From positions 620,001-684,000 of the forward strand of contig OZ345358.1 of NCBI GenBank assembly GCA_977006965.1: a stretch of DNA of 64,000 nt. The letters run 5' to 3'. The notes under the pieces were generated by a model, which made no database searches, was not told the DNA's origin, and saw only the letters and a list, made by a program, of their open reading frames with translations. This document shows, one piece after another, positions 22,576 through 34,308 of this stretch. Made by a program: the position numbers and the translations under genes. Position 1 is the first letter of the stretch, and every line of letters starts with the position of its first letter. This DNA is from Phymatolithon calcareum. Lineage: Eukaryota; Rhodophyta; Florideophyceae; Hapalidiales.

Positions 22576-23809
22576 ACATAACCCCTTGGAGGTAGCATGC
22601 TCGGATAAAGTACCACGGGACACATCCATTGCCAGTGAAGAGCTCGTCTTGCACGCTGTAACGGCACACCGGGAGCAATCGTTCAAGTTATTGGTGTAAG
22701 AAACGAATAGACGGCAGCAACACGATGTGATCAAACACTTCATCAAAAACCGCTTCGTCGCCACCGTTGAAGATTCAGATGTAAGATTAGGGCGCTTGAA
22801 ATTCTGCCGATTTCCAATATCTATTAGAAGCGCAAAGCATTACAGGTAGAACGAAGGAACGAGAAAGTGCTTGTCTCATAGATGAGATTTGCATTTCGCA
22901 AAAAATCTGCGAGTGCGACGGCATGTCCGCAAATTTATTCGGGAGAAGAGGGCGGATTCGAGATGAATACTTGTTTTCTGTATGAAGAGGGCCGCAGAGT
23001 ACGCCGTATGGGCATTTTCTGCGTGCGAATGGACTTTCTCAAGAATGTTGATAATGAAGGAGCTTTCGAAGAGCATGAATTGTGAAATGACATACACTTA
23101 AAGGATAGTTATAACGCGCAGTCCATGCGACGGCGGCGAGTGGGGGGGGGGACCAATGCGGAATGAATCCATACATGCAACATAGAGATCAACAAGCAAT
23201 GAGCTCAGCGCTCAAACATTCTTGTGCTACCGGCTATTCATATCAACTTATCAATATAGAGAACATCTATCACGGAAAACATGACCATGTATCCAGCTCT
23301 TCACGTAAGAAATCGTCGCTGTCATTTCTAGCTCTCACGTGTCCTTTGCACCTTCGCCGGCAGAGGTGGCGTCGACTTTCAATCCGGCTCAAACATGCTG
23401 CTTTCTGATTTTGCACACCCATCATTGCGCCAGTAGTCGACCGCAAAAAATTTCCATATGTAGCATCAATCTCCGAAACGCTACGGCTATCTCACGTATA
23501 TTATGACAGTCCAAAATTTTCTAAGGATTCTCAATAATTAGACTGTGCACAATAAAAGTGCACGAGGATGCGTTTTCATCGTGCTCAAATATTTTAGTAC
23601 TTCTTAGAGTTGTGCAGGATAAGTAAATCAGGTATGTTCAACGCTTTGTTTATATTTCCTCGGAAGAAAAATGCGCAACTGCGATGTCTCTCCCGCAGTC
23701 TCGTTGACGGAAACCGCTATGTCACACACATCAAGGAATCTGTGTCTCTTGTACCCTAATAATACACTCTGCTATGAGGAAATTACTTGTCATATTTAGT
23801 ACTTTTTTA
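22576..23809. other. No recognisable gene
   Basis: 1.2 kb without coding homology. A run of ten G sits near 23142. Confidence 0.35.
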
Positions 23810-23814
23810 TTCAA

Positions 23815-24870
23815 GTTTATTTAAAAGCCCCACAGACTTCCGAAGATATGGGCGAGGCTTCCTCTGTTGCTACCTACCTTTTTGCACCTCACGAAACGCC
23901 AACTAGAATCGCGGACGGGAAAACTCAGGATTCAAAGTAATCCTATCTCAGTCCTCTACAGGATTGCTGCTGCTTGGACTCGACCGCATTTTGTCTTGCC
24001 TTAGACGAATCAATACAGGCCTTCTTCGTTCTCCATGTGTTCTACGAGTGTCTTGCCAAATAGTAAGAGCTCATCTAGCGCCTTTATGCTTCTAGTCGTT
24101 TTTCTCCTTCTAGGTCGTACCCTGCTAGCGTGCTTTCAAGGGTCTCCATATGCTCTCTGGCTCTTGTGCCGAATTCTTCGGCCATACTTGTTGTTGACAC
24201 CTTTGGGAATCTTCCGCAGGCATACTGCAGTGCGAGCTGTCTGTGCTTCACTTTGGGGAACTTGAGTATTGCTGGCAATTCACTTGTCTTATCGTGTGGA
24301 ATATTCCTTTTCCGACTCGTTTCCAGGCGGTCTCCTTCCATTGCCAGAAATTTAGATCGAAGTGTTTGTGAAGACTGGTTTGTTTGGATATGCTTTACAG
24401 CTTCACCAAACGGCTCTCTGGTTTCCATCGCGGGGATATCTTTCCTTGTGTACTGCAATTCATGGTTGTTTCTGTTTTCGGGCACTTCATTTTTATACAT
24501 ACGTTCCTCTCCTTGTCCTTCTCAGCATTTTGAAGGCCAAGATTTCTCGACGATGTGGAGCCGTCTGGATCCGGCACAGGAGACGGAGCCTGTCCGTCCT
24601 TCCTCGGGCCAGTGGCCCGAAAACTTGATTGAAGAATGTTGCTTCTGCTTCCTTGACAGAATTTTGTACGTCTTCTGACCAGGGCGTTAAGTGCATTGCG
24701 TACACCCAGCGTGGCTGTACTAGAGCCTTGTATATCTGAATACACTTCTGTATACTTAACCCTTTCTTGAACACTCCCAGTGTACGCAATTCGTACACGA
24801 CCGTCCTTGTCGTATTTAGTACAGTACTATACTTACATTGCACAGGTGCAACTATGATCACCATTTTTGC
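23815..24870 (-). pseudogene. LINE of the 'GRFP' family, frameshifted
   Basis: Two overlapping minus frames give one protein: 24493-24864 ('YELRTLGVFKKGLSIQKCIQ', 'RWVYAMHLTPWSEDVQNSV', 'RTDRLRLLCRIQTAPHRRE') and 24084-24500 ('ELPAILKFPKVKHRQLALQY', 'CGRFPKVSTTSMAEEFGTRA'). They cover the RT thumb and the C-terminal domain, with a frame change near 24490. The 3' part 23815-23900 ('tttatttaaaagccccacag') also occurs at 48705-48780. Confidence 0.8.
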
Positions 24871-25591
24871 TGACAGTCTCTTAGCTCAGGTCCATCGTAC
24901 TGGTCCGGTGGTAACAGCTCGTTCACATGTATAATACAGTACCGTATTACCGATATTTCAGGTCATGTACCAGTGTGAACGAACCGTTCGGATTGTCTAT
25001 TGTTAAATGGTTTTAAAACAGATTTGCCGAGGTTTAGCTTCTCGCCACAGGGCAGATCCACCTGCACTACCACTTTTGCACTCACGGACACCAAGCACTT
25101 CGAGACCCACGCTCTACTCCACTAAATGAGAGGATAGTTTGCATGTGACATAATAGTGGGTCTCTTTTAATCCGCCCTTGCGTTGCACATGGTATTAGGG
25201 GGAAATTTTATGTTTTTATTTTTCAAGCCCTCAACGCCAGATCTACCGACAACAGAGCAGCTGCACGTGGTATTGAATGGCTAGTCATTTGCTCCTTTCG
25301 GGGGGGGGGGAACAAAAATCATGCTTAACTGCTATCTGCTACTCAAGACGGAGTTCCTCCAACCATAACTTCAACTGTATCTTCCGCCTCCATGAAATCC
25401 CATGCTTTCAGGACGGACTCTTGCGGGTCAATATCAGGCCCTAGTCCCCAGCGGCCCAATTATTCTCCCGCAAATCATTAAATTTTTAGTTTTTAGACCC
25501 ACCGAAAATAGAGCCGCCCGTAGTACCTGTAATGGACATGCTACACGTGCACCTGTGCAATCTGAGTATAGTACAGTAATAACTACGACAA
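24807..25591. repeat. Inverted repeat pair, 44 bp, 0.7 kb apart
   Basis: 24807-24850 and 25548-25591 are reverse complements at 39 of 44 positions (core TGCACCTGTGCAAT). The enclosed 700 bp has no gene. They could be terminal repeats of a non-autonomous element. A related core occurs near 44255. Confidence 0.6.
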
Positions 25592-25804
25592 AATTTGAAA
25601 GTATATAAGAAAATTCCTCCTTACTTAATGTCACAATTGGCTCTCCCAGTGCCAAGATTCCGTCCTTCTTCGTGCCACGGAAAGCCAAGACCAGGGGAAA
25701 GCAAGAAGAGAAAGGGGAGGACATCTATTTATCACAAGGGCAATGTGCGCAATGAACATCTGGGTCGAACGCCCCTATGCCCCATAATTTTTGAAAAGTC
25801 CCTG

Positions 25805-26045
25805 TAGAGGCTATGGAAGGACTGCAACAGACCTCTTTTTTCGGGTTCTTGAAATGATAGGTGTCGTTTCTAGCTTTTACAGCGGTTTCTGCTAATACTG
25901 AGAAGCCATCAAGAAAGTAAAGATAGTGGCTATGGGAGGAATGAAACGGACCTCGTTTTTCGAGTCCTTCAAATAACAGGTGCCTTCTCTAGCTCATGCG
26001 GCTGTTTCTTCTAATGCTGAGAAGTCATCAAGAAAACAAAAGTTT
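25805..26045. repeat. Tandem duplication, period 119 bp
   Basis: 'ggctatggaaggactg' at 25809 and 'ggctatgggaggaatg' at 25928 start two diverged copies that both end in 'catcaagaaa'. Confidence 0.8.
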
Positions 26046-26049
26046 GAGG

Positions 26050-26210
26050 AATTTGGTAAAATGACAACTTAGTTTGCCGTATTTTGTAAAAATGCCCATC
26101 ATCATGGATGCATGGTTGTAACTATGATAAGATTTGTAGTGTAATGATGGGCATCTTGAACTAGGGTCGAAAAGTATATTCAGTTTTTTGATTGGAGGGA
26201 GCCTAAATGA
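26050..26210 (+). repeat. Hairpin repeat family, copy at 26.1 kb
   Basis: Contains 'tagtttgccgtattttgtaa' then a 63-bp hairpin with arms ATGCCCATCAT and ATGATGGGCAT (about 26091-26153), then 'tatattcagttttttgattgg'. Related copies lie at 31360-31530 (minus), 57245-57413 (plus), partly at 57420-57540, and near 28700-28790 (minus, no clear hairpin). Confidence 0.7.
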
Positions 26211-26988
26211 CCCGTGATGTCTTTCTTATCTTGACCGTGTTGCAATCCGAAAATACTCGAACGTTAAATAAGCCGTTGATGCCGTCCATGTTATGACGTT
26301 CGAAAACGAACGAGAGCTCGGGCGTCAGCAAGCCTTGTTTTGGGAGGGAATTTTGGTTTTCCTTGTTTTGATCAGAAGCTATTTTATATCTGTGAGAATT
26401 GCATTTGTTCGAAACGCCGTCCAACAGCACTAAATATAAAGATTCAACATTTAATTTATCAATGAAGAGTTGATAGTGCTAGTGTCTAGTTTACGGACCA
26501 CTTCAATTGCGGGGAGATTTAGAAACTCGAAAATATCTATAAAACGAAGGCGGAGCAGCTTGCTCACGCGATATTCGAAAAGCCCAACTTGTCTTCTGTT
26601 CTGGGAATACCGCAACTAGCCTCTTAAAATTTCTTCCTTCAGCGCTAGAAACGAAAATATATTAGTTACTCAGAAATACTGGACGTGCGATGCCACGGGA
26701 AAAAGACCACACCAAGATAGCATCGGTGACCGGTCCTGCGGGGTGGTACAGACTACACGGAACCTTTCCATGACAAAAAAGTGAGCAGTATGTTTCAGGA
26801 GGTACTCGTAGAAAAACTCAATGGTCGAACGAGCATGTCACTTCGCGTAAAATGTGTCATAGTTTGGCATTCACTGAAGAAGATTAAGACTAAGACAGAA
26901 AATATTCTCAGCGCCAAGGCAGGGAACGCCGACGATGGCATTGCAGAGGCTTTCCAGCTTGAATTGAGGTAGCACCAGCAAAAGCGCG
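26211..26988. other. Unassigned DNA with repeat shared at 13.1 kb
   Basis: No gene recognised. 26450-26640 is similar to 13080-13260. Confidence 0.35.
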
Positions 26989-27516
26989 GTGCCGCCCACG
27001 CGTGCTTACAGTACTCGTCCTCGCCAATCTTCTTCGCGAAACGGAAATTTATCGTTTACTGTCACAATCAGAAGCTCCTCAGAATGGTACAAAATCTTCG
27101 ATACAACCTTCGCAAGCTCCAAATGCGATTTTCCGGACCTTCTTGCGTACGTCTTGCAGAGCTCTTGGGACAAAAAAGCGCAAGCGGAGCTTGATGTCAT
27201 CACGCCCTATCGCGAGCCGATTATTGCCACTCATGGGGTACCATGATGCGAGCTGCAAGCTCTACATCCGATTGGGAGACGATTTTCCTCTCAATTGCGA
27301 AACTATTGCACTCTACACGGAGATTTATTATCCGAAAAGAGTGGTATTGAACTTCAGAGGAAGTACGCTTGTGCCGCGACTCTGTTTTCTAGAGTTTACC
27401 TGCAAAAAATTGCTGCTTGCACGTCCGCTAAGCTGAGAAGAATGGGGCAAAAAGGGACTACGGTGACAGAGGTGATTTTAGTTTTTTGGAATAGTCGTTC
27501 TCATTGCAAGGGTTGA
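26989..27516 (+). pseudogene. Unrecognised reading frame with one stop
   Basis: Two frames in the same phase (26989-27246 and on to 27516) would make one protein of about 174 residues interrupted by a TGA at 27244-27246. Residues include 'SSSEWYKIFDTTFASSKCDF' and 'HGDLLSEKSGIELQRKYACA'. I recognise no family. Part of the neighbouring DNA ('cttacagtactcgt') resembles the reverse complement near 12640, so the region may belong to a repeat. Weak support. Confidence 0.25.
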
Positions 27517-27754
27517 GTTTGGCGCTGATAGCGTTTTGCGCGGCTGTTAACTTGTTCTCTACTGCCCATCCAGAGCTTCAACAGGACATGACCCAGCGAA
27601 TGTATTTAAATTGCTGGTCGATAAATTCGTCGATAACTCATTTGACTCACGCATTACTCGGCGACGTTCAGTCGCCCCAGAACTTCTATCGGCACTCGGG
27701 AGCGGTGTTTGAACCCACTAAACTCCCAAAAAAATGAAGAGGAAGACTGGGGAT

Positions 27755-28350
27755 GTCATGATGATTGCATATTCCCATTTCGGCAACATAAAACAGTTGA
27801 AGACACATGTAGCGGGTTCGAATCTCCGAACGTTAACTCCGATCTGCCGTAGTTTCTGTATACAACCAACAGCATTTCGTACTCTCGATAGGGGATATTT
27901 GATGATTTTATTTTGAGAGCTCCCAAAGCCTCGCCTTGGAGTAACGGGGCAGCTCTTGCGAAAATCTCTAAGCTAAGGTCCTCTGGTTACTCAAAACGTT
28001 CCTGATTCGTAATTCTCTCCCAACAAGAGCTCCTGTGAGTCTCTTGCACTCAAACTCAATTTCTGTACTCATCTTCGATGACGAGCCATGTCGTCTGTTA
28101 CTCCTTTGTCGTTCATACTTACACCAAGATTGGATATCCTCTAGGCTTAATGCATCTCTCGCCCTGCAAGGAAGAGAGTGTGTTTCGGGAGACCTTTGTA
28201 CTTGAGACCTCGCGCTTTCCCGGGTTTGTATTCCATTTCATACCATTTTCCTTTGCCCAAGTCGTCGCCATGATAAGTAACTTTTCATTCCCTTCCCATT
28301 CTTCGCTTGAAGTTGGTATCCAAGACAGGGGTGCCTCCATCTAGCCTGGG
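27755..28350 (-). pseudogene. LINE reverse-transcriptase fragment split by a nested LINE 3' end
   Basis: 28083-28350 (minus) encodes 'MATTWAKENGMKWNTNPGKR', continuing in a shifted frame to 'GVTDDMA'. 27755-27893 encodes 'RVRNAVGCIQKLRQIGVNV' and 'PKWEYAI'. In other copies these blocks are adjacent ('TDDTAIARVRNAVGCIRKL'). The 188 bp between them is an unrelated insertion, described next. Confidence 0.8.
27895..28082 (-). mobile_element. LINE 3' end inserted into an older LINE
   Basis: The plus strand begins 'ggggatatttgatgatttta' and matches the 197-bp insertion at 17902. It interrupts the LINE codons between 'DDMA' and 'RVRNA'. 'tcgat' is shared at both junctions and may be a short target duplication. 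Confidence 0.8.
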
Positions 28351-28429
28351 AACAACAAGAATAACGCCGTTCCAGGAATATTACCTTTTCCAAGAATGGT
28401 CTACCGCACCAAGCAGTGAGGATGAAATA

Positions 28430-28630
28430 GAGCAGGGACAGAATTCTCCTCGCAAGATGGTTTGTAGGTCACTTTCCAAGAAGTCCATGGAAGTTAATAG
28501 AAGAAATGGGCAGTCAAGGAGCATGAGCAGTTAGAACACTCAAGAGCATCCTGAGGAAGCCAACATGGACCCCAACAAAGGAGACCAACGTGGGCCGAGC
28601 CACTGACGCGATACTAAGTAATTCTAGACT
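28430..28630 (+). pseudogene. Degenerate LINE C-terminal domain
   Basis: One frame gives 'LARWFVGHFPRSPWKLIEEM' and then 'AVRTLKSILRKPTWTPTKET', aligning with 'LLAVKWFFGRFPPRRAESYI' and 'NLKTLQRNLTSPRAEESWEK' of the copy at 42 kb. Confidence 0.6.
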
Positions 28631-29134
28631 TTCCTCACGTTGGGACACATAATACCTTATCGATAAATCGACTTAATTGCGACAGAAAACTTTCGGATCA
28701 TAACGACACATATGCATGGCGGTCATTTTACTAAATCAGGCAAACTATCATAGTTGGTCATACTTCCAAATTCCCAAAAAAGTATACAAATCATGTAGTT
28801 TGATCCGATATTTTATGTGGCCCATACTTTGACACATTGTGTGAACCTATTGCGCTTACGGCGAAGTCAGCTCAAAATTGATCTGCTTTCAGAGGAAGGG
28901 GAAACGTCTGCGAAGAGATTAGAGTGCATTATTGTCACCGCGAAAACCACTCACAAACCTCAGAGATAGGGTTTGGGTGATCCGCCATGGCTCTATTCAT
29001 GCAGCCATAGGTCTGATAACAGGGCCAAACTGCGTTCCTTTCGAGTAGCTTTGAAGCCAAGGCTTTATGAAGGCTGCAAATACTTTCAGCGCCTTTTCTG
29101 TTCATGCTTTATAATAAAATATAGTGAGCGCAAA
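28631..29134. other. Unassigned DNA
   Basis: About 500 bp. 28700-28790 contains an antisense piece of the 26.1-kb repeat ('gtcattttactaaatcaggc'). Nothing else recognised. Confidence 0.35.
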
Positions 29135-29405
29135 AGTAATCAGCTTGCCGCAGAATGTTGCTCACTGGTGGCAGGTTTTCAAGACGGTTCGGTCGATTAC
29201 GACCCTGTATGGAAGGCACCAAAGAGTGGAAACCAAAGAGACCGTTGAGCATCTATTCCTACGCTGTAGTTGACGGACTGTATCAAGACGCCAGACTATT
29301 GGTAGAATTGGCACCAAAACCGTAGAGGAAATTTGCAATGAGAATCCGCTCGAAGTACTCAAATTCGTGAACAATGAGGGGTTGTTTGGAAACATCCCGA
29401 GGCAC
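29135..29405 (+). pseudogene. LINE RNase H-type C-terminus, fragment
   Basis: Similar at DNA level to 12225-12485 ('cttgccgcagaatgttgctc', 'gtagaggaaatttgcaatga'). Encodes a degraded 'VDYDPVWKA' where intact copies have 'YDPVCKAC', so the zinc Cys is lost. Confidence 0.65.
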
Positions 29406-31359
29406 TAACTTAAGTTCGCGTTTTTCTACAATAAAAGAAAGAAAACCTGGATATAATTTTATGGGCCGCTTTAGACCGGCTCTGACAGATGGAAACTCGG
29501 TATCGTTCTTATGGAAATTACTCCTCGTACTCAGTCTGCTCGAAATGGTTTGCTATTTCCAGGTATTCCACTACTGTACGTCCAGAAAAATCTCCGCTGG
29601 CATAAACAAACTCGCTACTCGCCACTCGCACACACTAGGCATCGTTCTCACTCAGCCAAATGCGGAAAACGTACAGTTTTTTTAAAACTAGTTGTAAAAA
29701 CTGAGAAAGATTACATCTCTCAGTATTACTTCGGAGCACTTCTTCGTTGACCCTACCCTTTTCGAAGAACACCCTTTGTCGAAGCAGCAAGGCCAGAGAC
29801 GGTGCGGAGGTATGGCGATCTTCTCAGATTTGCCCACCTCAATCCTGCCATCACCTACCTCTTGAGATCATACACTGCGTGCAGACCACCGATGATGGCA
29901 TACACACCTCTACAAGACAACTACCGCCGGTGGCCCACGTGGATCGATACCCATTGTTATGTCTCGGCGCCACATTCGGTGGCAGCCGGAAAGCGACCAA
30001 GCGCGATGACATTCGGGCGTTGATCGGCATCACCAAAGACTGTCTTGGAGCCGCAACCAGTGGCAGACGAGGAGCGGCGCCGCGCGAAGGATTCTCGTGC
30101 CGAACCAAGTCGTTCGACAGCGTCTCGAGCCGCAACCAGCAGCAGTTGAAGAGTGGCCACGCACTAAGGCGCTCCCGTGCCAACGTAAGTCGCCCGACAG
30201 CGTCTGGGCGCCACAACCGGTGGCCGCCTGGAAGAACCCTTAGGCGCGTACCGACAGGGCCAAGGACGCCTTCTGGACGCTTTCCATGCGACCCTCTCAT
30301 GGGGTTGCGCCACGCGGCGCCGCGCTGCGAAAATCCGAGACTCTGTGCGTCACATTCATATGCGCACACACCCGGCGGCGGTTGAAAACGCGGCTGCTCC
30401 CAGTGCAGAGTCGAAAGCTTGTGCGACAGTCTCACTGCCGCGCAGAGTCGCAAGAAGCTGCTCCAGAGTCCGAGCCCAGCCAATCGAAATCTATATATCA
30501 AGCAGGACGCCGAAGAAACCTTGATCTCCAGCACACGCATCCCAAGCTTGCAGACGCGTTCACACGGAGGCACGCACTTCGGAACGTGCCCGAACCGAGG
30601 CGTGAACCGCGCGTAAGGCAGCGAACAGCGTGAAGAGCTTTTTGGTACTCCGGCTGCTCGTTTCCCGCAAGGACTCGTGCGACATCTAGTTTCTCGGCAG
30701 AGGCTAGATGTGTGAGCTTTTCGAGTTGGCAGCCCGCGTTTTTTTGCTGACCACCCGCCCACCCTTCATAGTCTTTTGTAGTAGTAGTGAAGCTATCGCA
30801 CGGCTACAACTACGGCAATCCGGTTCTTCGGCAAGCGGTGCTTGTCCGGGAGGTTCCTAGGAGGTACGGGACGGTGTCCGGGAACTCTTGTAAGGAGAAG
30901 CGCGACACTGTTCACCTTCTCTGGGGAGCTAGACCGTTGGACGCCGTGAAAGCAAAGTCACCAAAATTTCGGTTTTATGTTTCGAATAAACCGCAGATCT
31001 TTCTAAAGTCTGTCAAGGCAGGCAGTCTCCAAGCCTACCTCGCTATCACAAATATTATTTTTTCGTTGCCTGGTATTAGATCTGCGGTCAGTTTTCGCGG
31101 TTTTGAGTACTCAAATGTGTCATCATTGCATCTTTGACGACTTATCATTTAATGGCCGGTCTTCACAGGTAGTGCATATTGCGTCTCGCACTGCTGCACC
31201 GACGACAAATTTGCGTGATGAAAAGGACGAAAACGAATTTCAGGCTATCTTCCACTCAAGGCAAGGCTTGCCACTCACGAGCTCACGTGTGGTGTCCAAG
31301 GTCAAGACTTGGGCAGCGTAGTCGGATTCTTTAAAAGTTTGCTTGGGTCGCAAAAACCT
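29406..31359. other. GC-rich tract and unassigned DNA
   Basis: 29750-30760 is GC-rich with imperfect internal repeats ('agccgcaaccag.ggcag'). Long frames exist on both strands here (212 and 303 codons) but neither has a domain, and open frames are expected by chance at this composition. 30787-31137 has a 116-codon frame that I do not recognise. Confidence 0.4.
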
Positions 31360-31530
31360 AGTCAAAATAAGAATGCAATATCGGGCCCTTTAGGCCCCGA
31401 TCAGTTAAGAAACTGAATATATTTTTGGACCCAAGACCCCATAATACAATCGAAATCTTATCATAAGTGCACGCGTGCATTGTGGGCATTGTACCAAATA
31501 CGGCAAACTACGTGGTCACTTTTCCAAATT
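31360..31530 (-). repeat. Hairpin repeat at the outer end of the left arm
   Basis: Reverse complement of 57245-57413 and similar to 26050-26210 ('tatttggtacaatgcccac', 'tatattcagtttctta'). Similarity between the arms ends at its outer edge. Confidence 0.75.
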
Positions 31531-31934
31531 TTCCTTTCTTTCTTATCCCATCCCCTGACACTGGCGCGATGGTCAGTGCATCGAATGCCCATCGTGCGCT
31601 TAAGTCGAATTTGCGCGACTGTGGAACATCCTCAGTGAGCGACGCCTCCCTGGTTTGGACTATTTTTCTGCTACTGCACACACTCTCGTGCCGTCATTGG
31701 GCTCATTCGTCGCCATTCAAGGTCTCTGTGTGAGCAGGGCGTCACCGTCCCATTAGATTCATTGACAGGATTTTTCTTTTTCTTTGTGCAGATACTCTCT
31801 TTCCCTTTGTTGCTATCCTTGTTTCGCATATCTTCAACCCTATTCGTTTCCTCCTGCAGCAAAGTAAATGAATAATGGACTGAAATTGTGTCGCCCGCGC
31901 CACCTTACCTTGGTGTTCAACATCATGATAGACT

Positions 31935-32920
31935 CTACCTACCATCAATGGAATGAATATTTATTTCGGCTACCCGTTGCAATGACACATCAAAACAATT
32001 GTAGAAGCCAAAATAAGCGGCAATGATCACAAGGCAGCGGTGCGTCGGTCGAGAAATATAACTTGGAGAAACATGCCGAAAAAGAGGGAAAGCGGAAATG
32101 AACAGGATGGCATAACGGGACCAATTGATGCATGCAATGACAATCAAACCGATGGCATCAAGCGTACTTGACAGAACAAGGCCACCCGTCACGAATGTGA
32201 TGGAGATCAACGCAGGTAGAGCACTCGATACATTAGGGAGGTTTTCGCCGCTGAAACTATACACAAAATCTTTGACTCTGGTCGTAGAGGTTACACGGGA
32301 GAGTGTTGCCGCATATTTAAGAGGAGGAATGCAACTTTGGCGATCAGTGAGGAGGCCGTTTTGATTAGCAGGCAGACGAGCGGTGCATGGCTCAAGACGA
32401 GAATCGTATTACAGATTTGGTCAATCGGTGCTCAGTGGCAGCCAAGCGCCGGTCGAGAAATACATCGTAGAAAAACACGTCAGAAAAGAGGCGGAAAGTC
32501 GGGTAAGAACATGAAAACACAAAGGATGCCTGCGATGACGATCACCAGGATAGCATCAAATGCAATTAAAATGTAATAGCGATCCACCGGCAAATCAGGG
32601 GAGGAGATTAATGCAGGGGGAATTTTTGGTCGGCGAGGATGTCGTCTTGATGAGGTGGCAGACGAGCGGTGCGGGCGTTGCGGTGCGGGTTTCAGGGCTA
32701 CTATAGCATGGGCACTTTGGTCATTCGGTATTCGTCTGGCGCAGGGTTGGCGGGGTTTTGGATAAAAATCTTGATGCCATGAGAAAATGTATGATAACAC
32801 CGTTGATGTCACAGCTTGTCTCGGGTTCCTCTTGCGTGACAACATGGCGTACGCTCTCCCTCCCAGTATCACAGGGGGTCGGACTTGCAATGGATATTCA
32901 AATCTCAGCATGTGGAACAT
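31935..32920 (-). CDS. Membrane-segment protein region, left arm
   Basis: Two minus frames encode related hydrophobic segments. 31935-32264 (109 aa) has 'SSALPALISITFVTGGLVLS', 'DAIGLIVIACINWSRYAILF' and 'RCLVIIAAYFGFYNCF', about three to four membrane helices. 32480-32920 ends with 'RYYILIAFDAILVIVIAGIL' and 'CVFMFLPDFPPLF'. The shared pattern 'DAI.(L)IVIA' and a following 'ISRP' suggest tandem units of about 400 bp in the right arm, shorter here. The frames differ, so an intron or frameshift is needed to join them. Multi-pass membrane protein of unknown family. The right-arm counterpart has three stops at positions open here. Confidence 0.45.
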
Positions 32921-33325
32921 CGGTTGTATTGGGCATCTTCAGCCCAGAAAGAAAGCGTGTTTGAAGGACAACGTGCTCTGCCGTCTGATTCGAAGCGTCT
33001 TCCTCCTTATCTGGACTTGAAGTCTTACTTGCCAGCAAACCAAAGTCGCCACGGAGCCGGAGATCTGGAAAATTGTCGACGGGGTAGATACTCCTTTTTA
33101 ATCACGGCAGTTTATCACGAAGATCTAGTACGGTATCCAGCCTTGCGCCTCGCTCTCTGTCTCAGTTTCGAAGTCAAGGAACAACACCCTCGAGAAGACA
33201 AGAAACAACATGCCTCAACTGACTCCGTTTGGCACACAGTTGCCTGTTCTCATGACTGTTTGAGGAAATTCAGAGACAGGCTTATTATCCTGAATGGGCG
33301 ACGCTTCAAACTCCGCCGCCGTTGA
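32885..33325 (+). CDS. Unrecognised 146-aa ORF, left arm
   Basis: An intact frame whose mirror copy (53876-54316, minus) is also intact with the same length and roughly 85 percent identical residues. It includes 'KSQHVEHRLYWASSAQKESV', 'GDLENCRRGRYSFLITAVYH' and 'REDKKQHASTDSVWHTVACS'. Basic, soluble, no motif recognised. A second frame overlaps its 3' end in both arms. Conservation of length in two diverged copies favours a real coding region or exon; high background identity is the alternative. Confidence 0.42.
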   Translation: MQWIFKSQHVEHRLYWASSAQKESVFEGQRALPSDSKRLPPYLDLKSYLPANQSRHGAGDLENCRRGRYSFLITAVYHEDLVRYPALRLALCLSFEVKEQHPREDKKQHASTDSVWHTVACSHDCLRKFRDRLIILNGRRFKLRRR

Positions 33326-33524
33326 CCGGATTCGGAATGACATAAATGCGACAAAACTCGGGCAGTTCGTTGAGTCGGAAGGCAGTTGGCAGGAATATCA
33401 TCAAATTTTGGTCGGCTCAGTGCTCCTTCGGGAGCGCGCGGAGAGCAGTAGTCGCTCTAGGTGTCGCGTCATAATCAGTCCCTGTTTTGGGAAACCAGCG
33501 GCCGTAACGGATCACCACGACTAA
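33294..33524 (+). CDS. Small ORF overlapping the 146-aa ORF, left arm
   Basis: 76 codons starting 'MGDASNSAAVDRIRND', overlapping the previous frame by 32 bp. The right-arm copy (53677-53916) is 79 codons, starting 'MACMGDTSNSTTVDEIRN', and shares 'QILVGSVLLRERAE' and 'CFGKPA.VTDHH'. No family recognised. It may be a downstream exon of the same gene. Confidence 0.35.
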   Translation: MGDASNSAAVDRIRNDINATKLGQFVESEGSWQEYHQILVGSVLLRERAESSSRSRCRVIISPCFGKPAAVTDHHD

Positions 33525-34077
33525 CTCGTGTTTGACGACATTTTGGAACAGAACATGAACCTTTGCGAGGTTCTACAACGCTTAGCGCGCGAGAGGTAAT
33601 AAAATCTCTTTTTGTTCTGAACTGTTACTTTGCCATTTTGCTCAGGCGCCCGTCACTTCAGCGCCAGTAGGCAACGCGTTTGCATGTGCCGTACAACGCG
33701 GGCGCCGAACCTAGGAAAAATCATCTATCCGGAGTACTCCCTGGGAGCTGTCCATCTTATATAACTGTTACGGGTTTGTACGACGATTAAGGTTAAGTTC
33801 GCTAACAGGACTGTTTATTTCAAACTGTAGAATTTGTGTGCGCGTTCTTGCAGTGAATTTTCAGCCAAGGAAACAATGGAACCGACGCCAATGCTCTAGC
33901 TCAGTTGTGTGCGGTTGTCATTCACTGCACTGATAGTAGACTTGCACAGAAAAACTGGTATCGCAAAACGGGGAATTGCATCATTGAACAGGTGTGGATG
34001 AAAGTTGGGCCTGATTTCTGACTACAAGGATAGCATTCGCGCGGATTCACTTCACCTCTGCGTTCCTTGAAAAGTTC
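33525..34077. other. Non-coding part of the left arm
   Basis: Paired with about 53180-53670 of the right arm; no frame recognised. Confidence 0.4.
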
Positions 34078-34308
34078 TTAACATATTCTCGCTGAATCAA
34101 GCACGGGGACTTCGGGACTGCACTTGTAGCAGAATTTTTGACGAAAAGTGACTGGTCGAAAATGGAGAATCGCATGGTTGAAAGTATAGATAAATGATAT
34201 GCTAGTTCTATGACCACATGGGCAGTACTGTTGACTTCGTCCAGAGCCTTCATCAACCAACGAAAGACCAACGAGGCATGAAGAACAATTGCTGCGCTGC
34301 ATTGTCAT
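34078..34308 (-). CDS. Cys-rich 76-aa ORF overlapping the 393-aa ORF, left arm
   Basis: The ATG overlaps the stop codon of the 393-aa frame (ATGA arrangement) and the frame has the same 76-codon length in both arms, with 63 of 76 residues identical. It contains 'CSSCLVG' and 'QQYCPCG', a C-x2-C...C-x-C pattern that could bind zinc. One of the later Cys residues differs between arms. Overlapping start and stop suggest either coupled reading or a fused protein before a frameshift. No family recognised. Confidence 0.38.
   Translation of the reverse strand: MTMQRSNCSSCLVGLSLVDEGSGRSQQYCPCGHRTSISFIYTFNHAILHFRPVTFRQKFCYKCSPEVPVLDSARIC

Noticed and set aside
23135-23155. Poly-G runs (here and near 25303)
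   Set aside because: Simple homopolymers with no linked structure.
29851-30762. 303-codon minus ORF (and a 212-codon plus ORF over the same DNA)
   Set aside because: No domain, both strands open at once in GC-rich, internally repetitive DNA; expected from composition.
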